This document shows, piece by piece, positions 1 through 9,500 of a DNA stretch of 64,000 bases. The stretch's first letter is position 1. Each line of letters starts with the position of its first letter. The translations under genes and the position numbers were made by a program. The stretch lies in contig JAIEQG010000023.1 of the NCBI GenBank assembly GCA_019747905.1, forward strand, positions 1-64,000, given 5' to 3'. The DNA comes from Burkholderiales bacterium. GTDB lineage: Bacteria; Pseudomonadota; Gammaproteobacteria; Burkholderiales; Ga0077523. Below the pieces are notes generated by a model. It saw only the letters and a list, made by a program, of their open reading frames with translations, made no database searches and was not told where the DNA came from.

Positions 1-66
1 GTGACTTCACAACAGGATGGCGTGATCGCGAAGGCCGGCGCGGACGCGTTGTTGGGGATGCAGTAA
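1..66 (+). CDS. C-terminal end of a GlcG/HbpS-like heme-binding family protein (partial)
   Basis: The window opens inside an open frame that reads 21 residues and stops at TAA (64-66). The visible tail contains TSQQDGVIAKAGADAL, which resembles the conserved C-terminus of the GlcG/HbpS family (a Q-D-x-x-I/V-A-x-A-G-x-x-A pattern in the last helix). Members are small, often exported alpha/beta proteins; some bind heme. The start and most of the gene lie outside the window, so the identification rests on about 20 residues and is tentative. The 91-bp repeat array starts 13 bp downstream. Confidence 0.5.
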   Translation: MTSQQDGVIAKAGADALLGMQ

Positions 67-79
67 GGTCTTCTGCCTC

Positions 80-540
80 CATCCCAACCTTCCCCCACGC
101 TCGTCGCGCGGGGGAAGGAGAGGAGTGCGACGATCGGTGAGGCAGATCGTCGGGAAGATTTGATGGCCCCCATCCCGGCCTTCCCCCACGCTCGTCGCGC
201 GGGGGAAGGAGAGGAGTGCGACGATCGGTGAGGCAGATCGTCGAGAAGAGTTGATGGCCCCCATCCCGGCCTTCCCCCACGCTTGTCGCGCGGGGGAAGG
301 AGGGGAGTGCGACGATCGGTGAGGCTGATCGTCGGGACGAGTTGATAGCCCCCATCCCGGCCTTCCCCCACGCTTGTCGCGCGGGGGAAGGAGGGGAGCG
401 CGACGATCGATGAGGCTGATCGTCGGGAAGATTTGATGGCCCCCATCCCGGCCTTCCCCCACGCTTGTCGCGCGGGGGAAGGAGAGGAGTGCGACGATCG
501 ATGAGGCTGATCGTCGGGAAGATTTGATGGCTCCCATCCC
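80..540. repeat. 91-bp tandem array of double-hairpin repeats (five copies)
   Basis: Five consecutive copies with an exact 91-bp period: the TCCCCCACGC core starts at 91, 182, 273, 364 and 455. Each unit holds two hairpins, arms CCTTCCCCC/GGGGGAAGG and arms CGACGATC/GATCGTCG, and ends in CCCCCATCCCGG. Copies differ by a few bases (CTCGTC vs CTTGTC, CAGATC vs CTGATC). A period that is not a multiple of 3 and the strong dyads argue against coding, although long frames cross it by chance. One diverged single copy of the same unit occurs at 50662-50750. Confidence 0.92.
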
Positions 541-616
541 GGCCTGCCCCCACCATAGGCGGGGGCAGGGGTGTACGTCCCTTCCCCCGGCAACAGCCGG
601 GGGAAGGTTAGGATGG
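541..616. repeat. Composite hairpin repeat next to the miaA 3' end
   Basis: Two G/C-rich dyads follow the 91-bp array: CCTGCCCCC with GGGGGCAGG (about 543-570) and CCTTCCCCCGGC with GCCGGGGGAAGG (about 581-608), then GGATGGGGGC. This is the same family as the elements at 16302, 25935, 44935 and 50662. It lies 22 bp past the miaA stop codon and could act as a transcription stop or mRNA end for miaA, though there is no T-run. Confidence 0.8.
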
Positions 617-638
617 GGGCAGCGGATGTCCGCAGCCT

Positions 639-1565
639 TCAAAGCCGATTGCCGACGTATTCCGCCACCTGCTCTTCCAGGCCGTCGGCAAGGCAATCGA
701 ATCGCTGGACGTCCGACATCGCGCGGAGCCACGTGAGCTGGCGCTTGGCGAGCTGCCGCGTCGCGGCGACGCCTTTGTCGCGCAGGGTCGACAGTCCGTA
801 GGACCCGGCGAGATAGTCCCAGGTCTGGCGGTAGCCGACGCAGCGCATCGACGGCATCTGCGGATCGAGTGCGTAGGTCTCCTTGAGGCGCCGAACTTCG
901 CCGATCAGGCCGAGTTCCAGCATTTCCTCGAAGCGTGCCGCAATGCGATCGTGCAGCACTGCGCGATCTGCAGGTTCGAGCGAGAGGGCGATCAACGGAT
1001 GCGGTGGCGGGGTCGCGCGGCCGGCGGCGATGACTTCCGACATCGCGCGGCCGGTGAGCCAGCAGACTTCCAGCGCACGCTGGATGCGTTGTGCGTCGGC
1101 GGGCTCGAGACGGGCCGCCGTGTCCGGATCGAGCTTGGCGAGAGTCGCATGCAAGGCCGGCCAGCCGAGATCGGCGGCCATGGCGTCGATCACCAGGCGC
1201 GTGTCCGGGTCGGCGGCGGGCAATGCCGACAGGCCTTCACGCAACGCCTTGAAGTACAGCATCGTGCCGCCGGCCAGCAGCGGCAGGCGGCCGCGTCCGG
1301 CGATTTCGCGGATCGCCTGCCACGCTTCGTCGGCGAAGCGCGCGGCCGAGTAGCTCTCGGTGGGTTCGATGAGGTCGATCAGATGGTGCGGGACCGCCCG
1401 ACGCGTGGCGGCGTCGGGTTTGGCGGTGCCGATGTCCATGCCGCGATAGACCTGCGCCGAATCGACGCTGACGATCTCGGCATCGAAGCGGCGCGCCAGT
1501 TCGAGCGCGACCCGGGTCTTGCCGGACGCGGTCGGCCCCATGAGCAGTATCGCAGGCGGGTTCAC
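639..1565 (-). CDS. miaA: tRNA dimethylallyltransferase MiaA
   Basis: Transfers a dimethylallyl group from DMAPP to N6 of A37 in tRNAs reading UNN codons, in the cytoplasm. The 308-residue length is normal for the family. The P-loop GPTASGKT is at residues 10-17, the [15 protein letters not shown] signature near 36-50 and [10 protein letters not shown] near 100. The ATG at 1565 gives a standard N-terminus. The gene lies 21 bp downstream of mutL on the same strand; mutL-miaA is a common gammaproteobacterial and betaproteobacterial order. Its 3' end abuts hairpin repeats. Confidence 0.97.
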   Translation of the reverse strand: MNPPAILLMGPTASGKTRVALELARRFDAEIVSVDSAQVYRGMDIGTAKPDAATRRAVPHHLIDLIEPTESYSAARFADEAWQAIREIAGRGRLPLLAGGTMLYFKALREGLSALPAADPDTRLVIDAMAADLGWPALHATLAKLDPDTAARLEPADAQRIQRALEVCWLTGRAMSEVIAAGRATPPPHPLIALSLEPADRAVLHDRIAARFEEMLELGLIGEVRRLKETYALDPQMPSMRCVGYRQTWDYLAGSYGLSTLRDKGVAATRQLAKRQLTWLRAMSDVQRFDCLADGLEEQVAEYVGNRL

Positions 1566-1586
1566 CGGGAGCGGGTCGCGGCCGCG

Positions 1587-3353
1587 CTACCTTCCTCGCA
1601 GGAACAGCCGATCGAGGTCCGCCATGGAGAACTGATACCACGTGGGCCGGCCATGGTTGCATTGGTCGGCGCGGTCGGTCTGTTCCATGTCGCGCAGCAG
1701 CGCGTTCATCTCCGGGATCGTCAGCATGCGATTGGCACGCACCGCGCTGTGGCACGCGAGGGTGCCCAGCATCTCGTCGCGACGATCGGTGAGCGCGCGG
1801 CTCGATCCCACTTCGGCGATCTCGCGCAGCACGTCGCGCGCCAGCGTGGCCGGATCGGCATCGCGCAGCATGACCGGGATGGAACGCACCACGAGGCTCG
1901 TGGGCGAGAGTGTCGCCATCTCGAAGCCGAGTTGCGCGAGCAGCTCGGGATTCTCCTCGACCGTTGCCACTTCGAGGGCGGTCGCCACCAGCGTGGCGGG
2001 GATGAGCAACTGCTGGGTGGGAATGGCGGCGGCGTCGAGCGCGCGCTTCAGGCGTTCGTAGACGATGCGTTCGTGCGCCGCGTGCATGTCGACGACGACC
2101 AGGCCTTCGCGGTTCTGCGCGAGCACGTATACACCCGCAAGCTGGCCGATGGCATAGCCGAGCGGTGGTTGGTCGGCCGGGGCCGGCGGCGCTTCGGCCA
2201 GCGCGACTGCGGCTCGTGCCGGCGCTTCCGCCGCACGCCCGAACAGGCGGTCATAGAACGCGAGCGGTTCACCGGCGGACAGCGGCATGGACGATTGCGA
2301 CGGCGTGCCGGCGCCGGTCCGCGCGAGCCACGTCGGTGCCGGCGTCGGCGCCGGGGCGGCGCCCGGCTGGGTGCGAGCGAGGGCCTTCTCGACCGCGTGC
2401 AGAACGAACTGGTGTACCGCGCGGCTGTCGCGGAACTTCACCTCGGCCTTGGTCGGGTGGACGTTGACGTCGACGGTGTCCGGCGGCACCTCGAGGAAGA
2501 TCGCGAATGCCGGATGGCGATCGCCGTGCAGCACGTCGCGGTAGGCCTCGCGCACCGCGTGGGCGAGCAGCTTGTCGCGAACGAACCGGCCGTTCACGAA
2601 GAAGTACTGGGCATCGCGCGAACCCTTGGCCGCCGCGGGCAGACCGACGGCACCGTGGATGCGCAGCAGCGTCGAGCCTTCGTCGAATCGCACCGATGCC
2701 TGTTCGAAGCCGCTGCCGAGGATTTCCGCGAGGCGCGCATCGAGCGCCTGGGCCGGCAGGCGCCAGATCGGACGGCCGTTGTGAGTCAGCGTGAACGCGG
2801 TGTCGGGACGCGACAGCGCGATGCGCCTGAAGGCTTCCTCCGTATGTGCGTACTCGGTCGCCTCGGTCTTCAGGAACTTGCGCCGCGCCGGCGTGTTGAA
2901 GTACAGGTCGAGCACGTCGATCACGGTGCCGCGGTCGAGCGCCGCCGGCGCCGCCTCGGTGAGCTCGCCACCGCGCGATTCGATGCGCCAGGCGTGGCGT
3001 GCATCGGCGCGCCGGCTAGTGAGCGCGAGCTGGGCGACCGAAGCGATGCTGGCGAGCGCTTCGCCGCGGAATCCGAGCGTGCCGACGCGCTCGAGGTCGT
3101 CGAGGCTCGCGATCTTGCTGGTGGCGTGGCGGGCCAATGCCAGCGGCAGCTCGCCGGCCTCGATGCCGACGCCGTCGTCCTGCACGCGGATGCGCCGCGT
3201 ACCGCCGGCCTCGAGCGCCACTTCGATGGAGCCGGCACCGGCGTCGAGGCTGTTCTCCAGCAGCTCCTTGAGGGCCGCGGCCGGGCGCTCGATCACTTCG
3301 CCGGCGGCGATCTGATTGACGAGCTGGTCGGGTAGGACGCGGATTGCGGACAT
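1587..3353 (-). CDS. mutL: DNA mismatch repair protein MutL (endonuclease type)
   Basis: MutL couples MutS mismatch recognition to strand incision. The 588-residue protein starts at ATG 3353 (MSAIRVLPDQLVNQIAAGEV); a longer in-frame extension upstream lacks family similarity. The GHKL ATPase motifs are present: ENSLDAG, DDGVGI and GFRGEAL. The C-terminal dimerisation domain carries DMHAAHERIVYE (about residue 422), ACHSAVRA and CNHGRP, the metal-binding set of endonuclease-type MutL as in Neisseria, so this organism probably does not use MutH. A proline/alanine-rich linker joins the two domains. Confidence 0.97.
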   Translation of the reverse strand: MSAIRVLPDQLVNQIAAGEVIERPAAALKELLENSLDAGAGSIEVALEAGGTRRIRVQDDGVGIEAGELPLALARHATSKIASLDDLERVGTLGFRGEALASIASVAQLALTSRRADARHAWRIESRGGELTEAAPAALDRGTVIDVLDLYFNTPARRKFLKTEATEYAHTEEAFRRIALSRPDTAFTLTHNGRPIWRLPAQALDARLAEILGSGFEQASVRFDEGSTLLRIHGAVGLPAAAKGSRDAQYFFVNGRFVRDKLLAHAVREAYRDVLHGDRHPAFAIFLEVPPDTVDVNVHPTKAEVKFRDSRAVHQFVLHAVEKALARTQPGAAPAPTPAPTWLARTGAGTPSQSSMPLSAGEPLAFYDRLFGRAAEAPARAAVALAEAPPAPADQPPLGYAIGQLAGVYVLAQNREGLVVVDMHAAHERIVYERLKRALDAAAIPTQQLLIPATLVATALEVATVEENPELLAQLGFEMATLSPTSLVVRSIPVMLRDADPATLARDVLREIAEVGSSRALTDRRDEMLGTLACHSAVRANRMLTIPEMNALLRDMEQTDRADQCNHGRPTWYQFSMADLDRLFLRGR

Positions 3354-3427
3354 GAATGGATGATTATAGGCGAGAGCCTCCGACGTTCCCGCGCGCGGGA
3401 GTCTGGCGTCGCCTTCCCGGCTCAACC

Positions 3428-3433
3428 TATAAT
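3428..3433 (+). promoter_or_regulatory. Possible -10 element upstream of the pnt operon
   Basis: A perfect TATAAT lies 112 bp before the pntAA ATG in the mutL/pntAA divergent gap. No good -35 hexamer is seen 16-18 bp upstream, so this is a weak prediction. The transcript would have a leader of roughly 100 nt. Confidence 0.3.
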
Positions 3434-3544
3434 TCATATTCGCGGGAGGGGCTGCACCACTGCCTCGTATCCGGATAGCATCGACAGGATTCAATACGCG
3501 GGCGCACTCACGAAGGCGCCGCACTCTCGGAGGTGGTTGAGGCT

Positions 3545-4669
3545 ATGCAGATCGGGATTCCGGCAGAGACGCGGCCGGGCGAGACGCGGGTTGCCGCGAC
3601 GCCCGAGACCGTCAAGAAGCTCGCGGCCGGCGGGCATCACAAGATCATGGTGCAGGCCGGTGCCGGTGCTGGCAGTTCCATTCCGGATGCAGAATTCACA
3701 GCGGCCGGTGCCACCATCGTCGGATCGGCGGCCGAGATCTTCGGGACCGCCGATATCGTGCTGAAGGTGCGCGGGCCGGATGCCGCCGAGATCGGGATGT
3801 TGCGCAAGGATCAGCTCCTGATCGGTCTGCTCGCGCCCCATCAGAAGGAGGGGCTGGAGGCGATCGCGAAGACCGGCGCCACGGCCTTCGCCATGGAATG
3901 GCTGCCGCGCATCTCGCGGGCCCAGAGCATGGACGTGTTGTCGTCGCAGGCGAACATCGGCGGCTACAAGGCCGTGATGATCGCCGCGAACACCTACGGC
4001 CGGCTGATGCCGATGATGATGACCGCGGCCGGCACGATCAAGGCGGCGCGCGTCGTGATCATGGGCGTGGGGGTCGCGGGCCTGCAGGCGATCGCCACGG
4101 CGAAGCGCCTCGGTGCGGTGGTCGAGGCCACCGACGTGCGGCCGGAGACCAAGGAGCAGGTGGAATCCCTCGGTGCCAAGTTCATCGAGGTGCCGCTCAC
4201 CGATGCCGAAAAGGAACTCGCCAAGGGCCAGGGCGGTTACGCGCGCGAGATGGGCGAGGACTACAAGAAGCGTCAGGCGACGCTGGTGGCCGAGCGCATC
4301 AAGCAGGCCGACATCGTGATCACCACCGCCCTCATCCCGGGCCGGCCGGCGCCGGTGCTGGTGACCGAGGACATGGTGAAATCCATGCGACCCGGTTCGG
4401 TGATCGTCGACATGGCGGTGGAGCAGGGCGGCAACTGTCCGCTGTCGGAGCTCGACAAGACCGTGGTCAAGCACGGCGTCCACCTGGTCGGCATCGCCAA
4501 CCTGCCGGCCCTGGTGGCCGCGGACGCGAGCGCGCTGTATGCCCGCAACCTCATCACTTTCCTCGCGCTCATGCTGGACGCCAAGACCGGCGCCTTCAAC
4601 CTGAACCGCGAAGACGAAGTCGTGGCCGGCACGCTCGCGTGCATCGGCGGCGAACTCGCCCGCAAGTAA
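3545..4669 (+). CDS. pntAA: NAD(P) transhydrogenase subunit alpha part 1 (PntAA)
   Basis: Soluble NAD(H)-binding subunit of the proton-translocating transhydrogenase, which makes NADPH from NADH using the proton gradient. 374 residues from ATG 3545, starting MQIGIPAETRPGETRVA. A GTG at 3533 is in frame, but it touches the GGAGG at 3529-3533, which suits the ATG 11 bp further on. The Rossmann motif GVGVAGLQAIATAKRLGA is at about residue 175, followed by the RPETKEQVESLGAKF segment that closes over the nucleotide. The alpha subunit is split: the membrane part is the next gene. Confidence 0.95.
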   Translation: MQIGIPAETRPGETRVAATPETVKKLAAGGHHKIMVQAGAGAGSSIPDAEFTAAGATIVGSAAEIFGTADIVLKVRGPDAAEIGMLRKDQLLIGLLAPHQKEGLEAIAKTGATAFAMEWLPRISRAQSMDVLSSQANIGGYKAVMIAANTYGRLMPMMMTAAGTIKAARVVIMGVGVAGLQAIATAKRLGAVVEATDVRPETKEQVESLGAKFIEVPLTDAEKELAKGQGGYAREMGEDYKKRQATLVAERIKQADIVITTALIPGRPAPVLVTEDMVKSMRPGSVIVDMAVEQGGNCPLSELDKTVVKHGVHLVGIANLPALVAADASALYARNLITFLALMLDAKTGAFNLNREDEVVAGTLACIGGELARK

Positions 4670-4689
4670 CGCACACGGAGACCAAACAA

Positions 4690-5004
4690 GTGGAAGCCGT
4701 CAGCCACACCGTCATCAATCTCACCATCTTCGTGCTCGCCATTTACGTGGGCTACCACGTGGTCTGGAACGTCACTCCGGCGCTGCACACACCGCTCATG
4801 TCGGTCACCAACGCCATTTCGGCCATCGTCATCGTCGGTGCCATGCTGGCTGCGGCGCTTACCGTCACCGGCCTGGGCAAGACCATGGGCGTGCTCGCGG
4901 TAGCCCTGGCGGCGGTCAACGTGTTCGGCGGGTTCCTGGTGACGCGGCGCATGCTCGAGATGTTCAAGAAGAAGGAACGCAAGGCCGGGGGAGAAGCGCG
5001 ATGA
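4690..5004 (+). CDS. pntAB: NAD(P) transhydrogenase subunit alpha part 2 (PntAB)
   Basis: Small membrane subunit of 104 residues with three to four hydrophobic helices, corresponding to the C-terminal membrane segment of fused E. coli PntA. It starts at GTG 4690 (VEAVSHTVINLTIF), 20 bp after the pntAA stop and preceded by CGGAGA. It ends in a basic tail (FKKKERKAGGEAR). The stop overlaps the pntB start by 4 bp (ATGA), indicating translational coupling within the three-gene operon. Confidence 0.93.
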   Translation: MEAVSHTVINLTIFVLAIYVGYHVVWNVTPALHTPLMSVTNAISAIVIVGAMLAAALTVTGLGKTMGVLAVALAAVNVFGGFLVTRRMLEMFKKKERKAGGEAR

Positions 5005-6422
5005 GCATGAACGTCGTCACGCTGCTCTACCTGGTGGCGTCGGTCTTCTTCATCCAGGCCCTGAAGGGCCTGTCGCATCCGACCACGTCGCGGCGCGGCA
5101 ATGCCTTCGGCATGGTGGGCATGGCCATTGCGGTGGTCACCACGGCGGCGCTGATCCTCACGCTGAGCGAACAGGGGGTTGCGGGCCTGGGCTACGTCCT
5201 CGCCGGCCTGGTGGTCGGTGGCGGTGCCGGCTCGATCATGGCGAAGCGGGTCGAGATGACCAAGATGCCGGAGCTGGTCGCGTTCATGCACAGCATGATC
5301 GGTCTCGCGGCCGTGTTCATCGCCATTGCGGCGGTGGCCGAACCCTATGCCTTCGGCATCACCCCGCAGGGCGAGCCGATTCCGCATGGCAACCGCCTCG
5401 AGCTGTTCCTCGGCGCTGCCATCGGTGCGATCACCTTCAGCGGCTCGGTCATCGCCTTCGGGAAGCTGTCGGGCAAGTACAAGTTCCGCCTGTTCCAGGG
5501 CGCGCCGGTGGTGTTCTCGGGCCAGCATGTCATCAACCTGCTGGTGGGCATCGCGATCGTGGGCCTGGGCCTCGCCTTCGTCTTCACCGAGAACTGGACC
5601 ACGTTCTTCGCCATGCTGGCCCTGGCGTTCATCGTCGGCGTGCTGATCATCATCCCCATCGGCGGGGCCGACATGCCGGTGGTGGTGTCGATGCTGAACT
5701 CCTATTCCGGGTGGGCGGCCGCCGGTATCGGCTTCTCGCTCAACAACCCGATGTTGATCATCGCCGGGTCGCTGGTGGGTTCGTCGGGTGCGATCCTGTC
5801 CTACATCATGTGCAAGGCGATGAACCGGTCGTTCTTCAACGTGATCCTGGGCGGCTTCGGCGGCGAGACCGCGACTGCCGCCGGCGGCTCGGAGCAGAAG
5901 TCGGTGCGTTCCGGCAGCGCTGACGACGCAGCGTTCGTGATGGGCAACGCGGAAAGCGTCATCATCGTCCCCGGCTACGGTCTCGCCGTGGCCCGGGCCC
6001 AGCATGCGGTGAAGGAGATGGCCGCCAAGCTGACCGAAAAGGGCGTGCAGGTCCGTTATGCGATCCACCCCGTGGCCGGGCGCATGCCGGGCCACATGAA
6101 CGTGCTGCTGGCGGAGGCGGAGATCCCCTACGACCAGGTGTTCGAGATGGAGGACATCAACAGCGAGTTCGGCACCACCGACGTGGTGCTGGTGCTCGGG
6201 GCCAACGACGTGGTGAACCCGCTCGCCGAGCAGAAGGGGAGCCCCATCTACGGCATGCCGATCCTCGAGGTGCACAAGGCCCGCACCGTACTGGTCAACA
6301 AGCGCTCGATGGCCTCCGGCTACGCCGGCCTGGACAACCCGCTTTTCTACATGGACAAGACCATGATGGTGTTCGGCGATGCCAAAAAGGTGATCGAGGA
6401 CATCGTCAAGGCCATCGAGTAG
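5001..6422 (+). CDS. pntB: NAD(P) transhydrogenase subunit beta (PntB)
   Basis: 473 residues. The N-terminal half (about 1-280) is a bundle of transmembrane helices that forms the proton channel with PntAB. The C-terminal half is the NADP(H)-binding domain III, with VIIVPGYGLAVARAQH near residue 315, HPVAGRMPGHMNVLLAEA and VLVLGANDVVNP. The start ATG (5001) overlaps the pntAB stop. Length and motifs match the family, so the pump appears complete. Confidence 0.97.
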   Translation: MSMNVVTLLYLVASVFFIQALKGLSHPTTSRRGNAFGMVGMAIAVVTTAALILTLSEQGVAGLGYVLAGLVVGGGAGSIMAKRVEMTKMPELVAFMHSMIGLAAVFIAIAAVAEPYAFGITPQGEPIPHGNRLELFLGAAIGAITFSGSVIAFGKLSGKYKFRLFQGAPVVFSGQHVINLLVGIAIVGLGLAFVFTENWTTFFAMLALAFIVGVLIIIPIGGADMPVVVSMLNSYSGWAAAGIGFSLNNPMLIIAGSLVGSSGAILSYIMCKAMNRSFFNVILGGFGGETATAAGGSEQKSVRSGSADDAAFVMGNAESVIIVPGYGLAVARAQHAVKEMAAKLTEKGVQVRYAIHPVAGRMPGHMNVLLAEAEIPYDQVFEMEDINSEFGTTDVVLVLGANDVVNPLAEQKGSPIYGMPILEVHKARTVLVNKRSMASGYAGLDNPLFYMDKTMMVFGDAKKVIEDIVKAIE

Positions 6423-6468
6423 GTGGCGTCCCGGCGGTGTTGCACTGGGCGCCCTGGGCCGGGCTGCC

Positions 6469-6474
6469 TATAAT
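6469..6474 (+). promoter_or_regulatory. Possible -10 element for the AsmA-like gene
   Basis: TATAAT sits 80 bp before the ATG at 6554, in the only gap (131 bp) between pntB and the next gene. A TTGCAC at 6440-6445 is 23 bp upstream, too far for a standard -35, so promoter strength is unclear. Confidence 0.35.
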
Positions 6475-6553
6475 GCGGTAGCCTCGGGGACGGCGGGCCG
6501 GCTTAAGGGACCGGGATCCGGGTGCCGTTTCGCCCCCATCAGACAGCGCGCGC

Positions 6554-9500
6554 ATGGACAAGTCCACGATCTACTCCAAGACGGGCAAAGGCCTACTCGA
6601 GGTCAAGAACAAGTCGAAAAGCCTGTCCCGGGACCTGTTCAAGCTGCTCAACCTGGTCGACGGGAAATCGGCGTTCCCCGATCTCCAGGAGCGGCTGGGG
6701 CGAATCTCCGACAAGGACCTGCTGCTGCAACTGCGGCAGCTTTCCGACCTGGGCTTCATCAAGGAGGTGATCACCTCCCAGCCGCAGGAATTCCCGCCTG
6801 CGGCGCCGGCAGCGTCCTACGTGGACGATCTCGACTTCACGTCGATGCTGGCGCCATCGACTAAGCCCGGCTTCTACACGAGCGCCCAGACCGAGCAGAA
6901 GGCCCGGGAGGAGGCGGAGCGCAAGACGGCCGAGGCCAAGTCCGCCCAGGCGCGCGAAATGGCGGAACGGACGGCGCGCGAGCAGGCCGAGAAGGTGGCG
7001 CGCGAGGAGGCTCAACGACGCGCTCAGGTCGAAGCCCAGGCCCGTGCCAAGATCGAGGCGGAGCAGCGCGCCAAGCAGGAAGCCGAGCAGCGCGCCAAGC
7101 AGGAAGCGGAGATGCGCCTGCGGCTGGCGGCCGAAGCCAAGGCCCGCATCGACGCCGAGCGGCGCGCGCGCGAAGAGGCCGAGAAGAAGGCCAAGGAAGA
7201 GGCTGCGCGCCGCGCCAAGCTGGAAGAAGAAGTGAAGCGCCGCCTCGAAGAGGAGCGCAAGCGCCTCGAGGCGGAGAAGAAACGCCTGGAGGAAGAGGCC
7301 CGCCTGGCGCGCATCGAAGCCGAACGCAAGGCCAAGGAAGACGCCGAGCGGCGCGCGCGCGAGGACGAGGAGCGGCGTCGGCGCGAAGAGGAGGAACGCA
7401 AGCGCAAGGAGGAGGAGGAGCGCAAGCGCCGGGAGGAAGAGGAACGCAAGCGTCGCGAAGACGAGGAACGCCGCCGGCGCGAAGAGGAGGATCGCAAGCG
7501 TCGGGAAGAGGAGGAGCGCAAGCGCAAGGAAGAGGAAGATCGCAAGCGCCGCGAAGAGGAAGAGCGCCGCCGCAAGGAAGAAGAGGAACGCAAGCGCCGC
7601 GAAGAGGAAGAGCGCAAGCGCAAGGAAGAAGAGGAACGCAAGCGCCGCGAGGAGGAAGAACGCAAGCGCCGCGAAGAGGAAGAGCGCAAGCGCAAGGAAG
7701 AAGAGGAACGCAAACGGCGCGAGGAAGAGGAACGCAAGCAGCGTGAAGAGGAAGAGCGCAAGCGCAAGGAAGAAGAGGAGCGCAAGCGCAAGGAAGAGGA
7801 AGAACGCAAGCGCCGCGAAGAGGAAGAGCGCAAGCGCAAGGAAGAAGAGGACCGCAAGCGCCGCGAAGAGGAAGAGCGCAAGCGTCGCGAGGAAGAGGAA
7901 CGGTTGCGCCGCGAAGAAGAGGAGCGCAAGCGCCGCGAAGAGGAAGAGCGCCTGCGCCGCGAAGAGGAAGAGCGCAAGCGCAAGGAAGAAGAGGAACGCA
8001 AGCGCCGCGAGGAAGAGGAGCGGCTGCAGCGCGAAGAGGAGGAACTGGTCGCGCGGCACGAGTCGATCCGGCGCCAGCGCGAAGCGATTCGCGGCAACGA
8101 CAGTGTTGTCGAGCGGGCCGCCGAAGCCGCGCGCGAAGCCGAAGAACGCCGGCGCCGCGAAGACGAGGAAGCTCGCAGCCGCGAGGAGGATGAACGCCGG
8201 CGCCGCGAGGAAGAGGAGCGCCAGCGCGAGGAGGATGAGCGCCGCCGCCGCGAAGAGGATGACGCGCGTCGGCGCGACGAGGAACGGCGTCGCGAAGAGG
8301 ACGAGCGACGCCGCGAGGAAGAAGAGCGCCGGCGCCGCGAGGAAGAGGAAGATCGCCGCCGCCGCGAGGAGGCCGACGAACGCAAGCGCCGCGAACGCGA
8401 AGCCGGGATGCAGCCCGTGCGCGACGAATCGAACGAAGCGCCGCCGGTGATGGACGTGAGTGCCTTCGGCGGCGAGGGCATCGACATCGAAGCCCAGTTG
8501 AAGGTCCAGGAAGAGGCGATGCGCAAGGCGCTCGAAGAGCAGGAGCGCCGCCACAAGATGGAAGAGGAAGCGCGCCTCGCCATGGAGGAGGCCGAGCGCG
8601 AAGCGCGCGAGCGGCAGGAATCGGAGGCCCGCTCCATCGCCGAGGAGGCCAAGCGCGCCAAGGAAGATGCGGAGAAGCGTTCGCGCGAGGAGACCGCGCG
8701 CAAGGCGAAAGAAGACGCCGAACGCAAGGCGAAGGAAAAGGAAGAGCGCAAGCAGCGCGAGGAAGAGGCGCGCAAGAAGGCGGACATCGCCCGGCAGGAA
8801 GGCGAACGCCGCATGCGCGAGGAGGCACTCGCGAAGAGCCGCGCCGAACAGGAGGAGCGCGACCGCCAGAAGGCTGCCCGCAAGGCGCTGCTCGACCAGC
8901 GCAAGCGCACGCCGTGGAACCGGGCGAAGCCTTTCGTCATCGTGTTCGGCGTATTGATCGCGGTGCTGGTGGGCACGCTGCAGTTCATGCCGATGTCGTC
9001 GTACATTCCCGCGCTGGAGGGGGCGGCGTCACGTCGCATCAAGGAGCCGGTGTCGATCGCCCAACTGCACATGTCGATCCTGCCGAGCCTCGAATTCAAG
9101 CTGGACAACGTCAAGATCGGCCAGCAGCTCGACGTGCAGATCACCACCATCAAGGTGTATCCCGAGCTGGGTTCGCTGTTCAGCGATCAGGTGGTGGTGC
9201 GGCGCATGGAGGTGGATGGGGTCGCCACGAGTGCCGAGGCCCTCGCACGCATCGTCACGTGGGCGAAGCACGAAAGCGGCGGACAGGGCAATGTCGACGT
9301 GCGGCGCCTCGTGGTACGCAACGTGAAGATCGCGATGAAGGGAGTCGATACGCCGCCGATCGACGTGGAGGTCCTGCTGTCGCGCGATGCGGAGTATCGC
9401 GGGGGCAACGTCAAATTGTCGGACGGCACGTTCCGGGCGGACCTGACGCCCACCGATGCCGGCATCTCCATCGAGGCGAGCGGCAAGGGCTTCAAGTTGC

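Noticed and set aside
80-540. CRISPR array
   Set aside because: Adjacent units share both halves; there are no variable spacers.
7-732. 241-residue minus-strand frame across the tandem array
   Set aside because: It follows the 91-bp repeat, which is not a multiple of three, and repeats low-complexity RRAPLLPPRD-type peptides; a composition artefact.
951-3335. 794-residue plus-strand frame over miaA/mutL
   Set aside because: Antisense of two clear genes in a GC-rich region; Arg/Gly/His-rich composition with no domains.
3360-3764. 134-residue plus-strand frame in the mutL/pnt gap
   Set aside because: Runs into pntAA in another frame, with no domain or ribosome site.
4752-6275. 507-residue minus-strand frame over pntB
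   Set aside because: Antisense of pntB, His/Arg/Gly-rich, no family match.
6593-9153. Several 650-710-residue antisense frames over the charged gene
   Set aside because: They are the reverse reading of the GAA/GAG/CGC-rich repeat, producing L/F/A or S/R-only peptides.
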